NCBI GenBank assembly: GCA_001599915.1 | Contig: BCIG01000025.1 | Span: forward strand, 62,001 to 126,000 | DNA: 64,000 bases | Direction: 5' to 3' | Origin: Symbiotaphrina buchneri | Lineage: Eukaryota > Ascomycota > Symbiotaphrinales > Symbiotaphrinaceae | Shown here: positions 42,215-55,321 of the stretch, one piece after another | Numbering within the stretch: the stretch's first letter is position 1 | How the letters are laid out: each line of letters opens with the position of its first letter | Program-made: the position numbers and the translations under genes | Notes under the pieces: generated by a model | Database searches by the model: none | What the model was told of the DNA's origin: nothing | Seen by the model: the letters and a program-made list of their open reading frames with translations, nothing else

Positions 42215-45200
42215 GTAGGAATGGAGGTTGGAGACATTGGCGGGATACTTTGGTGTTATGTTGCCATTCTCAGAGACTGGCGGAGGAGCCAGTCTGATTA
42301 TAGTCCACAGAGCGTAATGTGAAGTACCTATACAGCTGTCTCGTCTCGTTTTCTGAAGTATTAAGGTAATATGCAAACTACAGAATTTTCTCGGAGCTGA
42401 AGCCCATTCCAATGATTATATCAAGCTTCAAGTCTCAAACCACACCAGCCTGATCGACCCTGTACCCGGGCATTCCTCAAGCACCAAGCAACGCCATTTC
42501 AGCATGCTCCTTGGCCTCGTCGTCCTTTGTTTCTTGCGAATTGTCAGAAAACGGGACTTTCCTGTTCGGTGGAGATAAGGCTCGTTGGGATCATCTCCAA
42601 CTATGTCGTCGATATCTTGTCGCACTGTGGAGATCATCTCTATCAGCCCATCCATCCTCATGTCGGGCCACGAATCATTTCCCAATACAGATGCATCGTC
42701 TTTCTCCGAAACGAAGCTTCAGCTACCTGCCAATATTCTCATTGAATGTCCGAAATCCCATGTCACACTCTCCAGACCCCGTTCTCCTCGGGAGACAACA
42801 GGTTCACCCACCGATGGTTGCTGTGCAACATGGATGTTGAAGAAAGCCCGCTGCGAAGCTTGTAGTGTTGGGCTGCTACTCCACATCGAGAGCTTTGGGC
42901 GGGAGATCAGTATGGAGATTGGAGAGAGACATGACTAGCCGATGTAACTCAGACGCAAGGTATGTAAGGATCGGACAGCCACGGAAGGGCATGCCGAGCC
43001 CTCGGAAGATCCAAGCCACGGCCACCGAGCCCCGACGTGCTTCGTCCCAGAGCCATATCGTCAGCTCGAGCTTGACCCTTTCCTCCGGAAGATTGTCTAG
43101 GACCCTAGGTTGTATGCTACTACGGATGGCAGAGTCGCGGGTTACGGGGACAGCTCCAGCAGGAGAAGCGGGTGTTCTGGGACCTACTTACTCGATGATA
43201 GAGTCAGTGAGGGTCGGTCACCTCCCGGAGGTGTCATGTTGTAGAGGTCGGTAACAGGTTGATGGTGATGTCCGGGATGTTGGTCTTTGCCGGATTGGTC
43301 GGTCATAGGGTGTAGTTATCTATGGGCCCATCGCCCGTCGTGGTCAGAGAGGTCTTGTTCGAAATGAAGATTTGGTAACGGTAAGAGAGCTAGCGAGGTT
43401 TAGTCGGACATCTTACATCCGTCCCCTGTCTGGTAGGAGAGTCTAACTTTCAAGATGTACTTACCAGAAGATGGGAGAACGAGGGGAGAGCATCGTGAAA
43501 AGGGTGCCTAAGATGGTTGCAGTCATGGTGCGCGGCCGGATGGTCACAACGTGTGGAAGGCTCAAGCACTCCTCGAAAGGTTTGGGTGCCCAGTGGTGTC
43601 GGCTCATATGGCAGCGAGTTGTCAGCGATTGTCATAACTGCTAATACATTCGGAGACAGTATATGGAAAGGCCTTTTGAGAAGCTTGCTTCTGTGGCTCC
43701 GTTATTGTACATTTCAGTTCGTGTTGCGCTACAACATCCGGACTGACATTGGTGATAACATCATTCCTTGACACTGCTTCTTGTTTCGTTTGGTACGGAT
43801 GGCAGTTTGACTACAACGTCACTGGTGTGTATATAAGCTATTGACGTGGTTCTTGCATTTGAGTTGAGATGGCATCGGGCTTCCTGATTGGCATTGCGTT
43901 GCCCTTTTGGCATGAACAGCGCACAAATCGCTAGCTGGAATTTGGATCAGTCAAGTTATAATATATAATGGTATTGTAATTTTCATACACTCAAACATGC
44001 CTACCAAGAATGCTTCCGCTGCTTCTTGTTACGATTCCACAGCACTGGCGTGGGACCGGATATCTTTTTTTTTATTGGGCGGAACGTAATCTGCCTAACT
44101 AGTCGACTGAACGAGGTTTTAGGTCAATGCTGCGGTTGCGGTGCTCCAGCGGTACTGTTTTATCTCCTTCAGTGCCCTCACTATAGATAGTTATCAAAAT
44201 GTCCTCTATCGGTAGAACTGGTTATACTTACACGCTTGTAAGGAGCGGTTCAGAATGGCACCATGAGTTTCTATCAGAGATGCAGCAGGACCCCCTCCCT
44301 GTTCGAGCCTGTAGCCATTGGTTTCCCTTCAAATCTTCATTTATTCCAGCGTCCGAAGGGTATCCTTCGTCACCGCAAGCTCCTCTCATAAAACTTTTTC
44401 CGGGGCGGAGGGCGCTGGCTGTAGCTTCATCTTGTCAGTATGACCCTCCATGCTCGAAAATCACAAGCTGCGTCCACTGTGACCTCTATACCAATCCACG
44501 AATTCCGATATATCTGCAGAAGGGAACCCTATTCCTTGTGCCCATTTCTATCCAGGCGTCCATGCTCGATCTCGTCATTTCTATCCGGAGGGAATCCTTT
44601 CGGGAGCCATACCGGAACCACACATCACCTTTCGGAGTGGTAGACGTCACGCTTTCCTTGCGGCCATGCCACACCAGCCATTGTATGCCCGTTTGGCAGT
44701 TCTTGCAGGTGTCTTGAGCCTTGAGCTTAGCTGCAATACGATTTGTATATTTAGGGTCCTGATCATTGGAACTTAGACTTGTAAAATCTATGAAATTTTT
44801 GTGCAAATTAGAGCGTACACATGTATGACCAGGGGTTGGGAACTTCGACTGCAGATGCACATGTACTCGAAGCTAAGAAGAAGAACTGTACACTATTAGC
44901 TAGGCCCCTGAGTATTTGGAGAAACCCTTTAATACTCTGACCAAGATGCCGCCGCCACAGGCTTGGGGGTAACTTACTTGGTAGTTAAATAGGTAATTGT
45001 TATGATATCTCAATTCTTCTTAGAAACGCTTATCTTTACGAAACCGGAACTCCACAGACCAGAGTGTAACGGAGGTTGCACCATTGCTCGGGTCGGGATG
45101 GCGATATAGAGGGTGAGGCTGCGCCATTGCCAGTAAGTCGACGCAGACTTTGCTCCCAACAGTATAGACACTCCCGTCCTCTGGAAGTCGTCACATTGAC

Positions 45201-45238
45201 CAGGTTGGCGACTCCAAGTACCCCTGTTCTCTGTTTGT
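42215..45238. other. Gene-poor region, no confident gene
   Basis: 3 kb with only short open frames. The minus strand around 42430-42930 is open for long stretches broken by one stop, and could be a decayed gene, but I recognise no domain. An open frame at 44199-44717 (+) and an antisense one at 44486-44860 (-) also lack any match I know. I leave these uncalled. Confidence 0.5.
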
Positions 45239-45710
45239 TCAGACAACATTGAAGATGATGATCTCATTTTCATGTGCTTGAGCACCATCGATTGACAGTA
45301 CTGTAATTGTCACTGTACTCCATCCATCTCGTTCCGCTGTTACACTTAGTAAGTGTACTCGAGACATATATGCAGCGATAACTGTAATTTTCTCTGGATC
45401 AACTCCCATCTTCCAGATCAGATGTAGGACCAGTTCGCTAACAGTCTGTGCCTCTGTACAGTTATTGTAACTTGTTCCGTTTCTTCCTTGTTGGCTATCT
45501 ATCACATTAAAGAAGTGAGAGAAATGTTTGAATGCAACCACATTATTGTTGTTATCGCGCATAGGGCCTGTTGTTTTCATCGCTCGGCACAAGAAGTTAT
45601 TGAAAGGTCTGCCTCTGGTGCTATGGTACGTCTCTATTTCATTATCATAGAATAGAGCGTTGGTGTGCGCAAACAGATCCGCTGTTGCACGGTATTGCAT
45701 AGATAAATGG
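45239..45710 (-). pseudogene. SF1 (Upf1/ZNFX1-type) helicase fragment
   Basis: A piece of the second RecA-like domain of a superfamily-1 helicase (AAA_12 region). It begins with MQYRATADLFAHTNALFYDN, matching the QYR...FYD element, and continues to DPEKITVIAAYMSRVHLL and TVLSIDGAQAHENEIIIFNVV, matching the VI.xYxxQ..LL and TVDSxQGxExDIVI elements. The usual Gln of the QG pair is replaced (SIDGAQ). After 45239 the similarity goes on weakly in shifted frames (a trace of LESPTWSM for the usual RLNVALTRA segment). Walker A and B motifs and the first RecA domain are not visible upstream. The piece is therefore truncated and decayed. Confidence 0.55.
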
Positions 45711-48590
45711 AAGCACTCCCAGCCACGGTGCTACATTCTTTCCATCATCGAACACTACCATAGCTGTTACACCAATGGTCTATAAAGAATAGGACCAAAT
45801 CGAATTATTAACTTTTCGTACTCCTTGATCTCTTTTCTCAGGCCTCTATCTAGCCACAGAATCTCCTTGTCTTTCAGACTTGAGATCTGTATGATTTGTA
45901 CAGAGAGGTCGTTGTCTAAGTTCTTCTATCCATGAAATGTTAATTGTGTTTGAATGGAAAAGAACCCTGAGAATATATACCCTTGACTTTTTCTTTGGTT
46001 CCGGCCAAGCTGACAAATGGCAGAGGTATCTGTGGTGGAGGTCGGATGGGGACGGAGATAGAACCGTGCAACCACATGACCATTTGATCAAGGACGGATG
46101 CCTTCAGTCCAAGGAGTGACCACGTAGAGCTGTATGGGCTAAGCCGTCGTACTGTTTGGGCACTTTATTGATCATTGTCATGGGATGTTGCTGCACTATG
46201 AGTAGGTCGTACGACTTCATGCGTTACATGTTGCAGTGCATGCAACCATTGAATCAGTCGCTGGTCGGACCAAACCTGGTTTGATGAAGTCCAAGCCTAC
46301 ATGCTCTCCAATCTGAATCTTATCTGTGTGATCAACTTGGTCAATGTGGTCACTGTCATATGGTGTCACATGAGATGTTGAAATCAGGGAGCAGAAGCTT
46401 CTTAGTAATGAGTTCCGGTGACTCAAAGGGGAGATCTGTTTTAATTATTAGTTTAAATTGGCAGAACTTGACGCAACTCTGGATGTCATACCTTGAGATA
46501 ACCTTGGAACGGGTTGCGGTGTGCCCGGACCTGTGCATTACACACATAGTCTGTTTCCGATATGTTGACTTCTCGTTTCCTGATTTTCTTGAGGTGAACG
46601 GCCAATGCAATGGCCATGAGCATAAAGTCTGACAACCACACCTGCTGAAAGCCATGGGCTTGTGCTATCTGTAGCATCGTCTGAATGCTGAATGTCATCG
46701 GGCTGGGATCCCAGAGCAGGCAAGCCTGTCTGGTTGAACGGTTGATGGGTGGGGCCATTTTTGACAGTGTGGACAGGTTCAGATCTCGGGATTGGGGTTC
46801 AAAACGTGCTTTGCTTGAGTGTACTTTTTAAATGTGCTTCAACTGGGGTGGGAGGGTTTAAGTAGAAACCCTGGACCAGATCAGGGTTGACCAAACTGTC
46901 AATCAAAAGATGAATAGGTGAATAGGTGAATAGGTGAATAGGTGAATAGGTGAATAGGTGAATAGGTGAATAGGTGAATAGGTGAATAGGTGAATAGGTG
47001 AATAGGCACCAGTGGCTTGTGGTCAGTTGGTACTATCCCTGTTGCTGGCTCCTTGAAGTAATGACAGAACTTCATTGCAAAGGTGACCATTGCCGTTCTT
47101 TGGTAAGTTGAACAACAAGTTCATCATGTTGTTCATCTGCAACTTCTGACACAGTTGCAACTTGGGATAGCAACAGGGCAAGGGCCTCTTGATAAGCTCC
47201 TTTATTCATATCTGATTCTTGGAAGCTAAACAGTATGTTCCGAGTGTACACAAGAAGTTGTTTGACAGGTAAAGATTTCCTTCCTTGCAGATCGGATAAG
47301 TTGTATTGTTTGATTCTGTTAATGGTTGTCTTTAGACTTGGTGATACAAACCAATTCTGTTCTTTAACATTGATCTCCTTGGAGTTCTCATTGTACATAT
47401 CCTCCTCATGTAGAATGACTTGCAGTTTGTCTAGGGTGAATGATCATAATCTTCAACTGTTTTAACCGGATGACTGGAATATCTGGGTATTCAACATTGC
47501 TTCCTCCAATTCCGCTTGTTCTTCCTGTTGTCGTTGAATGGCTTGGTACGCTTTAGCACGGTCTGAATCGATCTTATCTTTGAGTCCTTTGACTCTAGTA
47601 CCGATGTAGGCTTGCAGCTATATTAATAAGATATATATATAGTAGATGAAGGATAAACCCTCCAGAAACCGGGCTTAGAGCCCTTCTTTTATACACCATC
47701 CAACAGTGTTTGCTACATTTAGCAAGTGTTTGCTTACCCCTTATCTACACAGACTATTCACACGCGTTGAGTCAAAAAAGATATGGCTATATACCAATGA
47801 CTCATATAGAGCCAAACAACTGCAGCAGTGAAGCCGCCAGTAACGGCAGAGCAAACATGCTTCTGCAGTTGATCAGCGGTCAAGTAGGAGTGCGCCCGGT
47901 GAATGGGGCAGCCCAGATGACGGGCAATGGCGGTTATTGGGGTTATACGTGTGGAAGCATGGAAGGTCTCCCATGTACGGGATGGGCTTAATAGTTCTTG
48001 TTTCGGTCTTGATCTGGCGGGCTACGCGGGCAAGATAGATTGATATTACTCGCAGGTAACTGGGGAACTAGGTCATATTCGAAAATGTCCACGGCTTAAT
48101 CTATCAAAAGTGGAAAGGAGCATTTCCTCCACTACCTAGCACCTGGAATTTAGGGATCCTGCGCGAATTTTAGGGGAAAGACAGGGGCTGTCTTATTTCT
48201 GTGCGCACAAACACACACTTCAAAGCCATTACCGCCGGGCAGAGCGGGTCTTGTTTGCTATCCTGAAGGTCCAGGGGTGAAGGCATGTTGTATGTCACCT
48301 AGTGAGTCATGCATATCAGCTGGCCGGAAGAGGGGGTATGGATTAACTTGGCCCTAGGTCATGGTGGCTGATATCGCTGCTCTCTCAGGGGCGTTCAGGG
48401 GCATCCAGGAGTCCTCGGGCAGCTTGGACTATACTGACTGCCCTCAGGGGCTGTTCAAGATGTCTAGGCTGTCGATGCTTTGGAGACAGAGAAGTTGCTC
48501 CTCCACTGGCCAATGGCGTTAAGAATACAGAAAAGCCAGACTACCTAGGTATGCTGACAGCGAACAGGACCTTTCTCCGCTAGAACAAGC
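45711..48590. other. Gene-poor, AT-rich stretch with minisatellite
   Basis: 2.9 kb without a confident gene. A possible two-exon frame on the minus strand (46486-46758 joined to about 46217-46440 through GTATGA...AACAG) would give about 160 aa with no known domain. Around 47072-47620 (-) short open frames encode charged, coiled-coil-like peptides. AT-rich DNA with TATATATA lies near 47630. A TDHKPLV-like peptide at about 47020-47090 (-) hints at a retroelement RNase H fossil, but it is too short to call. Confidence 0.5.
46911..47006. repeat. (TGAATAGG)12 minisatellite
   Basis: Twelve perfect, uninterrupted copies of an 8-nt unit. Read on the minus strand, three units make 24 nt and encode a repeated octapeptide PIHLFTYS, so the array is open in that frame. 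The absence of any mismatch suggests recent expansion. Confidence 0.97.
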
Positions 48591-50377
48591 TCAGTACTGG
48601 CCCTCAATGGTAAGCGTGCCAGTCTTCGTGACCAGGTACTCATTAACCGCAACCTCCGGCCCGCTTTCCTTGCCATAACCTGCGCCGTGAGTGTCAGTTG
48701 ACTCATTCTCATTTAACTAAGGCAGCAAAGCAAACGATCAAGGGAGAAAAGAAAAGAATGCAGGCTGACTTACCGGATTGCTTCATGCCTCCAAACAGAC
48801 TCTCCGCCGCCGATCCGTTGCCAGTATTCATACCCACCATACCCGCCTCGAGGTTCTCCAGCAGGCGCCACGTGCGGTCGACGTTCTTCGTGAAGAAATA
48901 CGACGCCAAGCCCATGGAAGTGTTATTGGCCATCTCCACCGCTTCCTCCTCGGTGTCGAATGGGAACACCGCGCAGATCGGCGCAAACGTCTCTTCCTCG
49001 GCGATGAGCATGTCCGTCGTCGCATCCGCGATGACGGTCGGCTGGAAGAAGTACCCCTCCAGCCCCTGAACGCGGTCCCCACCACACAGGATACGCCCGC
49101 CGCGCTTCTTCGCGTCCTCGACGTGCTGCGCCGCCTTCTTCAGCGACTGCGGGACCGTCACGGGGCCCATCGTCGTGCCGGCCTCGGCGCCATGGCCCAC
49201 CTTGATGGATTTCGTCTTGGCCACCAGCATGTCGGTGAACTTCTCGTACACGCCGCGCTGCACGTAGAGCCGGTTGCAGGTGATGCAGGCCTGCCCCGCG
49301 TGCCGCCATTTGAGCGCCAGGAGCGCCTCGAGAGCCTGGTCGAGGTTGGCGTCGTCGAAGACGAGGTATGGGCAGTTGCCGCCGAGCTCGAGGGTGACTT
49401 TCTTGAGTCCGACGGCGCAGTGCTGCGCGACGATTTTCCCGACGCGCGTGGAGCCCGTGAAGGAGACTTTCTTGACCAGGTCGTGCTTGCAGAGCGCTTC
49501 GGAGAGCGAGGGCGTGTTGTCGAGGTCGGTGGTGAGGACGTTCAGCACCCCGTCTTCGAACCCGGCCTTTTTGGCTAGGTAGGCTAGCGCGAGAGTGCTC
49601 AGGGGTGTCTCAGGGGAGGGCTTCACGATCATGGTGCATCCGGCGGCCAAAGCGGCGCCCGCTTTACGCAGGATCATCGCAATAGGGAAATTCCAGGGGA
49701 CGAGAACGACAGCGACACCAAGGGGCTGCTTGATGGTGAAGAGGCGGCGGTTTGGTGCGGAGGGAACGGAGGTCGTGCCGTGGATGCGGTCCGCTTCACC
49801 TGTTACCCCTCCCTATCAGCACAACTATTGCTTTCCACAGGTAAAAGGACTATACGGTTGGGCCTCACCAGCAAACCACCACAGGAAGCCCTGTGAGTAA
49901 TCGATCTCTGCCTGCGCCTCAGCCAACGGCTTGCCCGTCTCATATGTGACGAGCTTCGCCAAGTCATCTCTGTTCTCCAGAAACAGCTGATGCCACTTCA
50001 TCAACTTCTGGGCGCGGACCCTGGGATTGACTTTTCTGTACGATAGCCATGCTTTATGCGCCGTCTGCACTGCCGCATCGACATCCTCGACCGCGTTGTT
50101 GGGACAGCTCGCGAAGGCCTTGTCATTCCCTGGGTCTGTTTATTTATTGCAATCAGCGTCGTCTTGCCAGCCAAAACGGATCCCACGATGGCGAAGATAC
50201 CTTTAACATCGAACCACTTGCCAGATTTTGCAGTCACCCATTGCCCACCGACGAAGGAATCGGTATTCCACAGCTCCGGGTTATTCAGCTTTCTCGGACG
50301 TTAGTTGACTAGCTTCGGCGATAGCGAGGGGGTAGAGAAGGCATAATACGTACCTTGAACGGTGGTCCTGACACCAT
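48591..50377 (-). CDS. Succinate-semialdehyde dehydrogenase-type ALDH
   Basis: NAD(P)+-dependent aldehyde dehydrogenase, best fitting succinate-semialdehyde dehydrogenase, the last step of the GABA shunt. Five exons: 50354-50377 (8 codons), 50201-50288, 49869-50135, 48774-49799 and 48591-48679; phases agree and give 497 aa. Seen: VVLVPWNFPIAMILRK, KPSPETPLS, FTGSTRVGK (nucleotide site), ELGGN with the general-base Glu, GQACITCNRLYV with the catalytic Cys, EETFAPICAVFPF, GMKQSGYGKESG and EYLVTKT near the end. The last exon is only 89 nt, and the first is very short, so automated models may miss both. No targeting peptide is evident: the protein starts MVSGPPFKLNNPELW. A related semialdehyde substrate is possible. 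Confidence 0.93.
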
Positions 50378-51272
50378 TTTGATCGTCTGGTCACTTTAAT
50401 GGCCGAATCCAAGGATTATAAGCTTTGATATTCCTCAACCGGCGCAAAGGAAGTGTTGGAGAAAGGCAGAAGGACACAATGTTTGTAGCTCAAGACCCCT
50501 CTCTCAGGGCTTGGCAACCCCACACTTTAAGTTCTTGCGCCGAATCGCCGAGCGGTCCGCCAGAGAAGTCAACCAGCTTGCCTGTACGCTCCTTTCTCTG
50601 GTCAAGTAAGCAACCGCCCGCAGCTGGGTTAGTCCAAAAAGATATATATAAAGAATGTTTTCCGATTATTCTCCTGCTCCAATCCTTTAAACCGGTCGGA
50701 GCTGGCTCAAGAATATAAACCGGGTTGATATACCACATATTGTGTTCGGGAAGTGGATTGCGATTCCTATCTCCGCCGGTGCTAGCGCGCCCGGCGCCGA
50801 TGGCCGGCCCTGTTCCCGGGCCAGGGTGAGTTGGGAGGTGTCATTGCGCCTCGAAATACTGCGCGATTTGAGAGGTTCTCTTCTCTTGATGAGCACATGG
50901 AAGCCCTCCTGTTGCCGGTGCCGGTGGCTGTCGCCCATGAGAGAGAAAGCGTCCAATTGGATGGAAGAAAGGGAAGAAGCTGACCTACGGTGACCTTTCC
51001 GGCACATGGACGACGAACCTCCGAGGCCGTCCCGCTCTGTTCAACCAGCAGAGGGAGCGGACGGGAAAGGGTAAAAGTCACTGAAGCAATCTCTACAGCA
51101 GGAGAGAAGAGGGTAGAAGTATTAGCACGTTGAATTGATTCTTCTATCCACTAGTAATCCATAGCTACTAGCCAAGAGTCCTCCCTCGGAGTTTCTCTTT
51201 GCATTCGGAGATGGTCTTCACTGCACATGTCAAGCACAATCGCACCATCAAGTTCGCATCCTCAGACAAGCT
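50378..51272. other. Intergenic
   Basis: 0.9 kb between two minus-strand genes; promoter of the dehydrogenase. No gene seen. Confidence 0.45.
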
Positions 51273-52644
51273 CTAAGTACTACCCAGCCCCTGCGCCATG
51301 ACGAAGTCGTTGATGACCTTGTAAGCACCGGTAGAGTTGTAGTGGACGTTGATCCCATGCCCAGTGTTCGGTTGGACGTACGCTTCGAATGTCTTTGCAC
51401 GCGGAAACCCTGCTGCTGCTGGCGCAAGAATAGAAGGGACTTTGGGATCGCCAGTTGTCGAGCAAGAGCCACCACAGAAGATCATATCCTGTTCTGTGTT
51501 GACGTGCCGATTAGCCTCTCATCTCAGATGAACACGAGCGGACAAGGCAAAGCATTACTTACCTCCAGTGACAATCAGGACCGGGCCAGTGAACGCAGGT
51601 GCACCCGAAGGACCTCCCAGGATGGTGAAAAGCTCTCCAATGGTGACGGGTTGCTTGCCGGCTTCAGAGTACGGTAGGATTGCAGGGTCGAAGTGACCAG
51701 GAAACAAGAACGCGTACTGGTTTGCTTCCACGTTGCCCCATGTCAGGTAACCGCTCGGGAGATTTGCAGGCACAGCGGTATCCGTCAGGTCGACGTCTGG
51801 GAATAGATTTGTCAAGCCTCCGAGCGACAACACTTCTTGAACAGCTCCTGCAGTCAGGTTCCCAAATCTCAGCGGCGCATTCAAGCGAGCCACTTGCAGA
51901 TTCCAGGCGGCCACTGTCTTGTCCCAGAACGATCCGTTAGGAGAGTAGCCAGTCAAGATGATGCCGTCTGTGGCATTCGGGTAGAGTGAAGAGAGCCAGA
52001 CTTTCTGCACTGATCCGAAAGAATGACCGACATTGACAATCTTCTTGAATGCTGTGGGGACACCAGGCAGGGTGCCGGCACGGAGCATCAGGTTGAGCTG
52101 GTGGAGAGCAGACACTTCAGCAGGAGCCTGGATGATGTTAATGGGATCAGCGATTGACGAGTTGCCGATGCCCAAACGATCCAGACTCAAGGTGCAGAAG
52201 CCCGCTTCAAGAGCTGCATTGATGTAGCTATAGTTGAAATTGTTGTACGGGAGATCCCAATACCTGCATCTCGTCAGATAACGCACCACAGTCGCGCAAC
52301 TGTCAGGGGTTCTACGTCTTGTCAAAGCCAATGCCGTGCGTAAGGACCTGAACGGTGGGGTTGGTCGCGCTGTAGTTGTCCGGCTTACAGAATTTGACGC
52401 TCATGCTGTAGTTACCGGTCACCGTGTGGTAGCCGGTTAAGGCCTCTTCGGTGAAGTTACCGGCGATGCTCGTGTAATTGAGTGAGAAGGTTGTGACATC
52501 GAAGTTGCCTTGGGGTTCAGGGACATTGAAGATGCCTTGACGCGCGTCGATGCTCACTGGAACAGTGATATTGAGGCAGGTCTTTGCGAACGCGGTACCC
52601 ACAGCCCAGGAAACGACTGCAAGCAGAGTCCAAAGCCGAGACAT
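51273..52644 (-). CDS. Secreted alpha/beta hydrolase
   Basis: Predicted secreted serine hydrolase. Three exons: 52316-52644, 51563-52263 and 51273-51493 (phases 2 and 1); 416 aa. Signal peptide MSRLWTLLAVVSWAVGTAFA. Oxyanion region VLTHGIGFDKTYWD, nucleophile elbow VNVGHSFGSVQ (GxSxG), acid-residue region GPVLIVTGGEQDMIFCGG, and the catalytic His in PNTGHGINVHYN near the C-terminus. The layout is that of a fungal alpha/beta hydrolase_1 family with many N-glycosylation sites. The last junction uses the acceptor CACAG at 51494, which restores the GGEQDMIF segment; the nearer AACAG would shift the frame. Substrate unknown, probably an ester. Confidence 0.9.
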
Positions 52645-55321
52645 GATGATCTGAGTTGATACGTGTATAGCTTTTGATGACTTTCGACAATACCAGATGA
52701 ACAGAGACCAATGGTACTGAGACAGAGAGATGGTGTGGAGAGGAGGATGGGGGAGGAGAGGTGAGGAAGTACGCGATTATATATTCACCGATTCACAGCC
52801 TCGACGCGCCTGGCACATCCAGGGATCCCGCCATCCCAGCAGCGACCTGCATCATTCACGAAATCCTACATCCTAAGCGATCCATGAATATGTCACCAGA
52901 TTTCCTTGAGCCTATCACTTCTTTGATGCTGTCATGCGTCCCCCACTTTGACAGCCTGGCTGCAGATACAAGGTACATGGGGATGTGACAGCTCTGCATA
53001 TATTGAAGTGCCGGCTACACCGCACATTGTTATTGCAGCCAACAAGGTAGTGTTGCGCGGTTGCAGTGCATGGCTCTGGCAGTTAATATGCAGGCTCGCC
53101 GCAAAGGGCGGGTGAAGAGTGGAGAGAAAAGTTGGTGGTCGTTGATGCGGGATTATCGGGACCCCGGCAGCTAAAGGGTACCTTAAGCTTAACTTTCCCG
53201 CGCCTTTCGTTCAGAATGCGGCACCAAGCCTCACAAATCTTCCTCCTCCAATGTGGTAATAAGCCGATGGCGGAAGCTCTTTCTGCCCGCCTCATTATCG
53301 GCCCGTCCAAAAAACAAGGGACCATCATGTCACTTGACAGCTGAGAGAAGTGGAGATACTTGTTCTTCTTCCGTCATTAGATGCTTGATTACTCTTCAGT
53401 CCCTGTCGCTTTAAGTAGCGAGCTTAGGTCTTGCAGTAGCTGCACGCCTTTCCGCGTCGATAGCGCATTGAACATCCCGAGGCCGAGAAGTAATCATTGC
53501 AAATACTCTCTCAAGGCCAGCAAGCTTACAGGATTGCAGACCTGTTCATGCACGGTCACGTGTTTTTGATCTTATACAACTTTGTGCAGCCGCTCTTTTT
53601 TTCTGTAGCCATTAGTCATATGGTTTATTATGGTGCATTGATAGTACGCCAGAGTTGCAAGGCTGATGGACATCATGTTTATTTCATCTGCTTGCAAGTG
53701 TCATCTTGCCTATGTCTGTCCAGCTGTATCCGGATCATTTCGCGCTATTCAACCTTAATTAGGCTGGTTTCCGGACCGAGGAAGATTTCCGCCCCATGTG
53801 GACTTCCAACATTGAGCTATACAATTACTTCGTCAGAAGATATCTCGCACAGGCCATGTGGTCGTGGAACATGACTGCGTGCTGGTGCGACAATGAAAGT
53901 GTCACAGCAACGGTATCCAGCTTGCTATCGATATGCCGATGTGCCACAGCATCAGGATGAACTGAGGGGTATTGCAGGGCGAAAGCGCAAGTTCCAACTG
54001 CAGATAAGATGGGCTTTTGACAAAGGGAAATTGTTGTCCTTCGCGAAGTCTCCATATCCTACTATGTCTGGACTCTGAAGTCTGCAATGGTGAAAAGTGT
54101 CAGCTTCTCTAGATATCCAGGTCATCCCTTTAAGATCTCACATGGGAGCCCACATCGTTCAAACACCTTGATATGGTCTTGGAAGGCAAAGTATTTGTGG
54201 CAAACAACTAGCATTATGGCGTAGAAAAGTCCTTCATGCTGACACCTCCATAGATCCTCTTGAAACAGACCTCATTGATTTCCGAGGGTGTACCGTTCGC
54301 CGCTCTTCAGCCTTCGATAACTCAGTCCATTTAGAGATGTATAGATGTGCAAAGTTCAGGAAACACATTTCAGGTGCGGGAATATTGGGACACGAACGCT
54401 CTCCTGGCCGGAACGCCGGTTGCTTGATTGCTGGGATGAGGATCGTCCTTGCACCAAAGTGAGACACATTCAATCCAAAAATTCTTGTGGAGTACGAGAC
54501 TGCAAAGAGAAACGGAGAGCTGTTTTGCTTCTCTATGAAGGGAAGCCTGAAGGGCGGGTGTCGGGTGAACTTGTCTAGCAATGATTTGAGGTTGAATGCT
54601 GGCTGGCTTCCTCTGCGACGCAAGTTTGATCGACAAGATGACGCAAAGCAGCAATCGATCATCTGCAGTCAGCCTTTTGTCTTATCTTCGCAGGTCAACA
54701 GGAAAAGATTCCCAGATTTCTTTTGACTTCGGAAGCGCCACACAGCCTTCTAATGGTGTTCTCAAGCACAAGCGGCCCAAATACTGTCCATCCACACTGC
54801 AGCCAATTCGAGGAATGACTGGGGATCGCATGTTTCAGCTTGGGGGCCTTGAATTATTGTTTGACAACTAGTATTTCACTGAATCTCTCTCAAGGTGCGG
54901 CAGGAAGAGGTTTCAGGAGGTAATTTCCCCCTTTTCTGCACATAAGATGCTGACGGCTGCGCGGCCCGGTGAGATTTTGACAGCGAGTTATCTTACCGAG
55001 AAGGGCACACGGACCTCCTCGATCGGCCCAAATTGGAAAGCACTTGGCTTAACAAGCATCTGATCGCTGGCTTGGCTGCAAATCCAGGCCTGCCAAGACT
55101 GTCAAAGCACGCAAAGAGGGCTCTAGCGGCACATCCAACCAGGAATAGCCCTGCACCTGCGTGTCGCTTCAGGGGCGTCGCCCAGCGTGGCCATGATCTC
55201 TTTTTGGCTGGCTGAAAACCGGTCCGAGCTGTCAACCACTTTCCCTATCTCGCCCGTCCCCATCTTTTCTCCTCACCCTCACGACCGCCGACGGCCATTT
55301 GAGGCTGAGCACAACGACAAC
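52645..55321. other. Intergenic, no gene recognised
   Basis: 2.7 kb upstream of both the hydrolase and the DUF3405 gene. Open frames of 60-140 codons occur, including 54234-54662 (-), but none has a domain, signal or intron structure I can defend. Confidence 0.5.

Noticed and set aside
42428-42930. Long open stretch on the minus strand, possible gene downstream of the P450
   Set aside because: Contains a stop and I recognise no motif; a regulatory gene for the T3PKS pair would be attractive but is unsupported.
44199-44717. 172-codon open frame (+)
   Set aside because: No domain or splice structure; an antisense frame of similar quality overlaps it.
46911-47006. Possible CRISPR-like array
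   Set aside because: The unit is an 8-nt tandem repeat with no spacers, in a eukaryotic genome; it is a minisatellite.
47000-47090. TDHKPLV-containing peptide on the minus strand, like a retroelement RNase H
   Set aside because: Too short and isolated; no other retroelement parts or terminal repeats are visible. At most a faint fossil.
54234-54662. 142-codon open frame (-) in the 52.6-55.3 kb gap
   Set aside because: No domain; overlaps other frames on both strands; no promoter or intron support.
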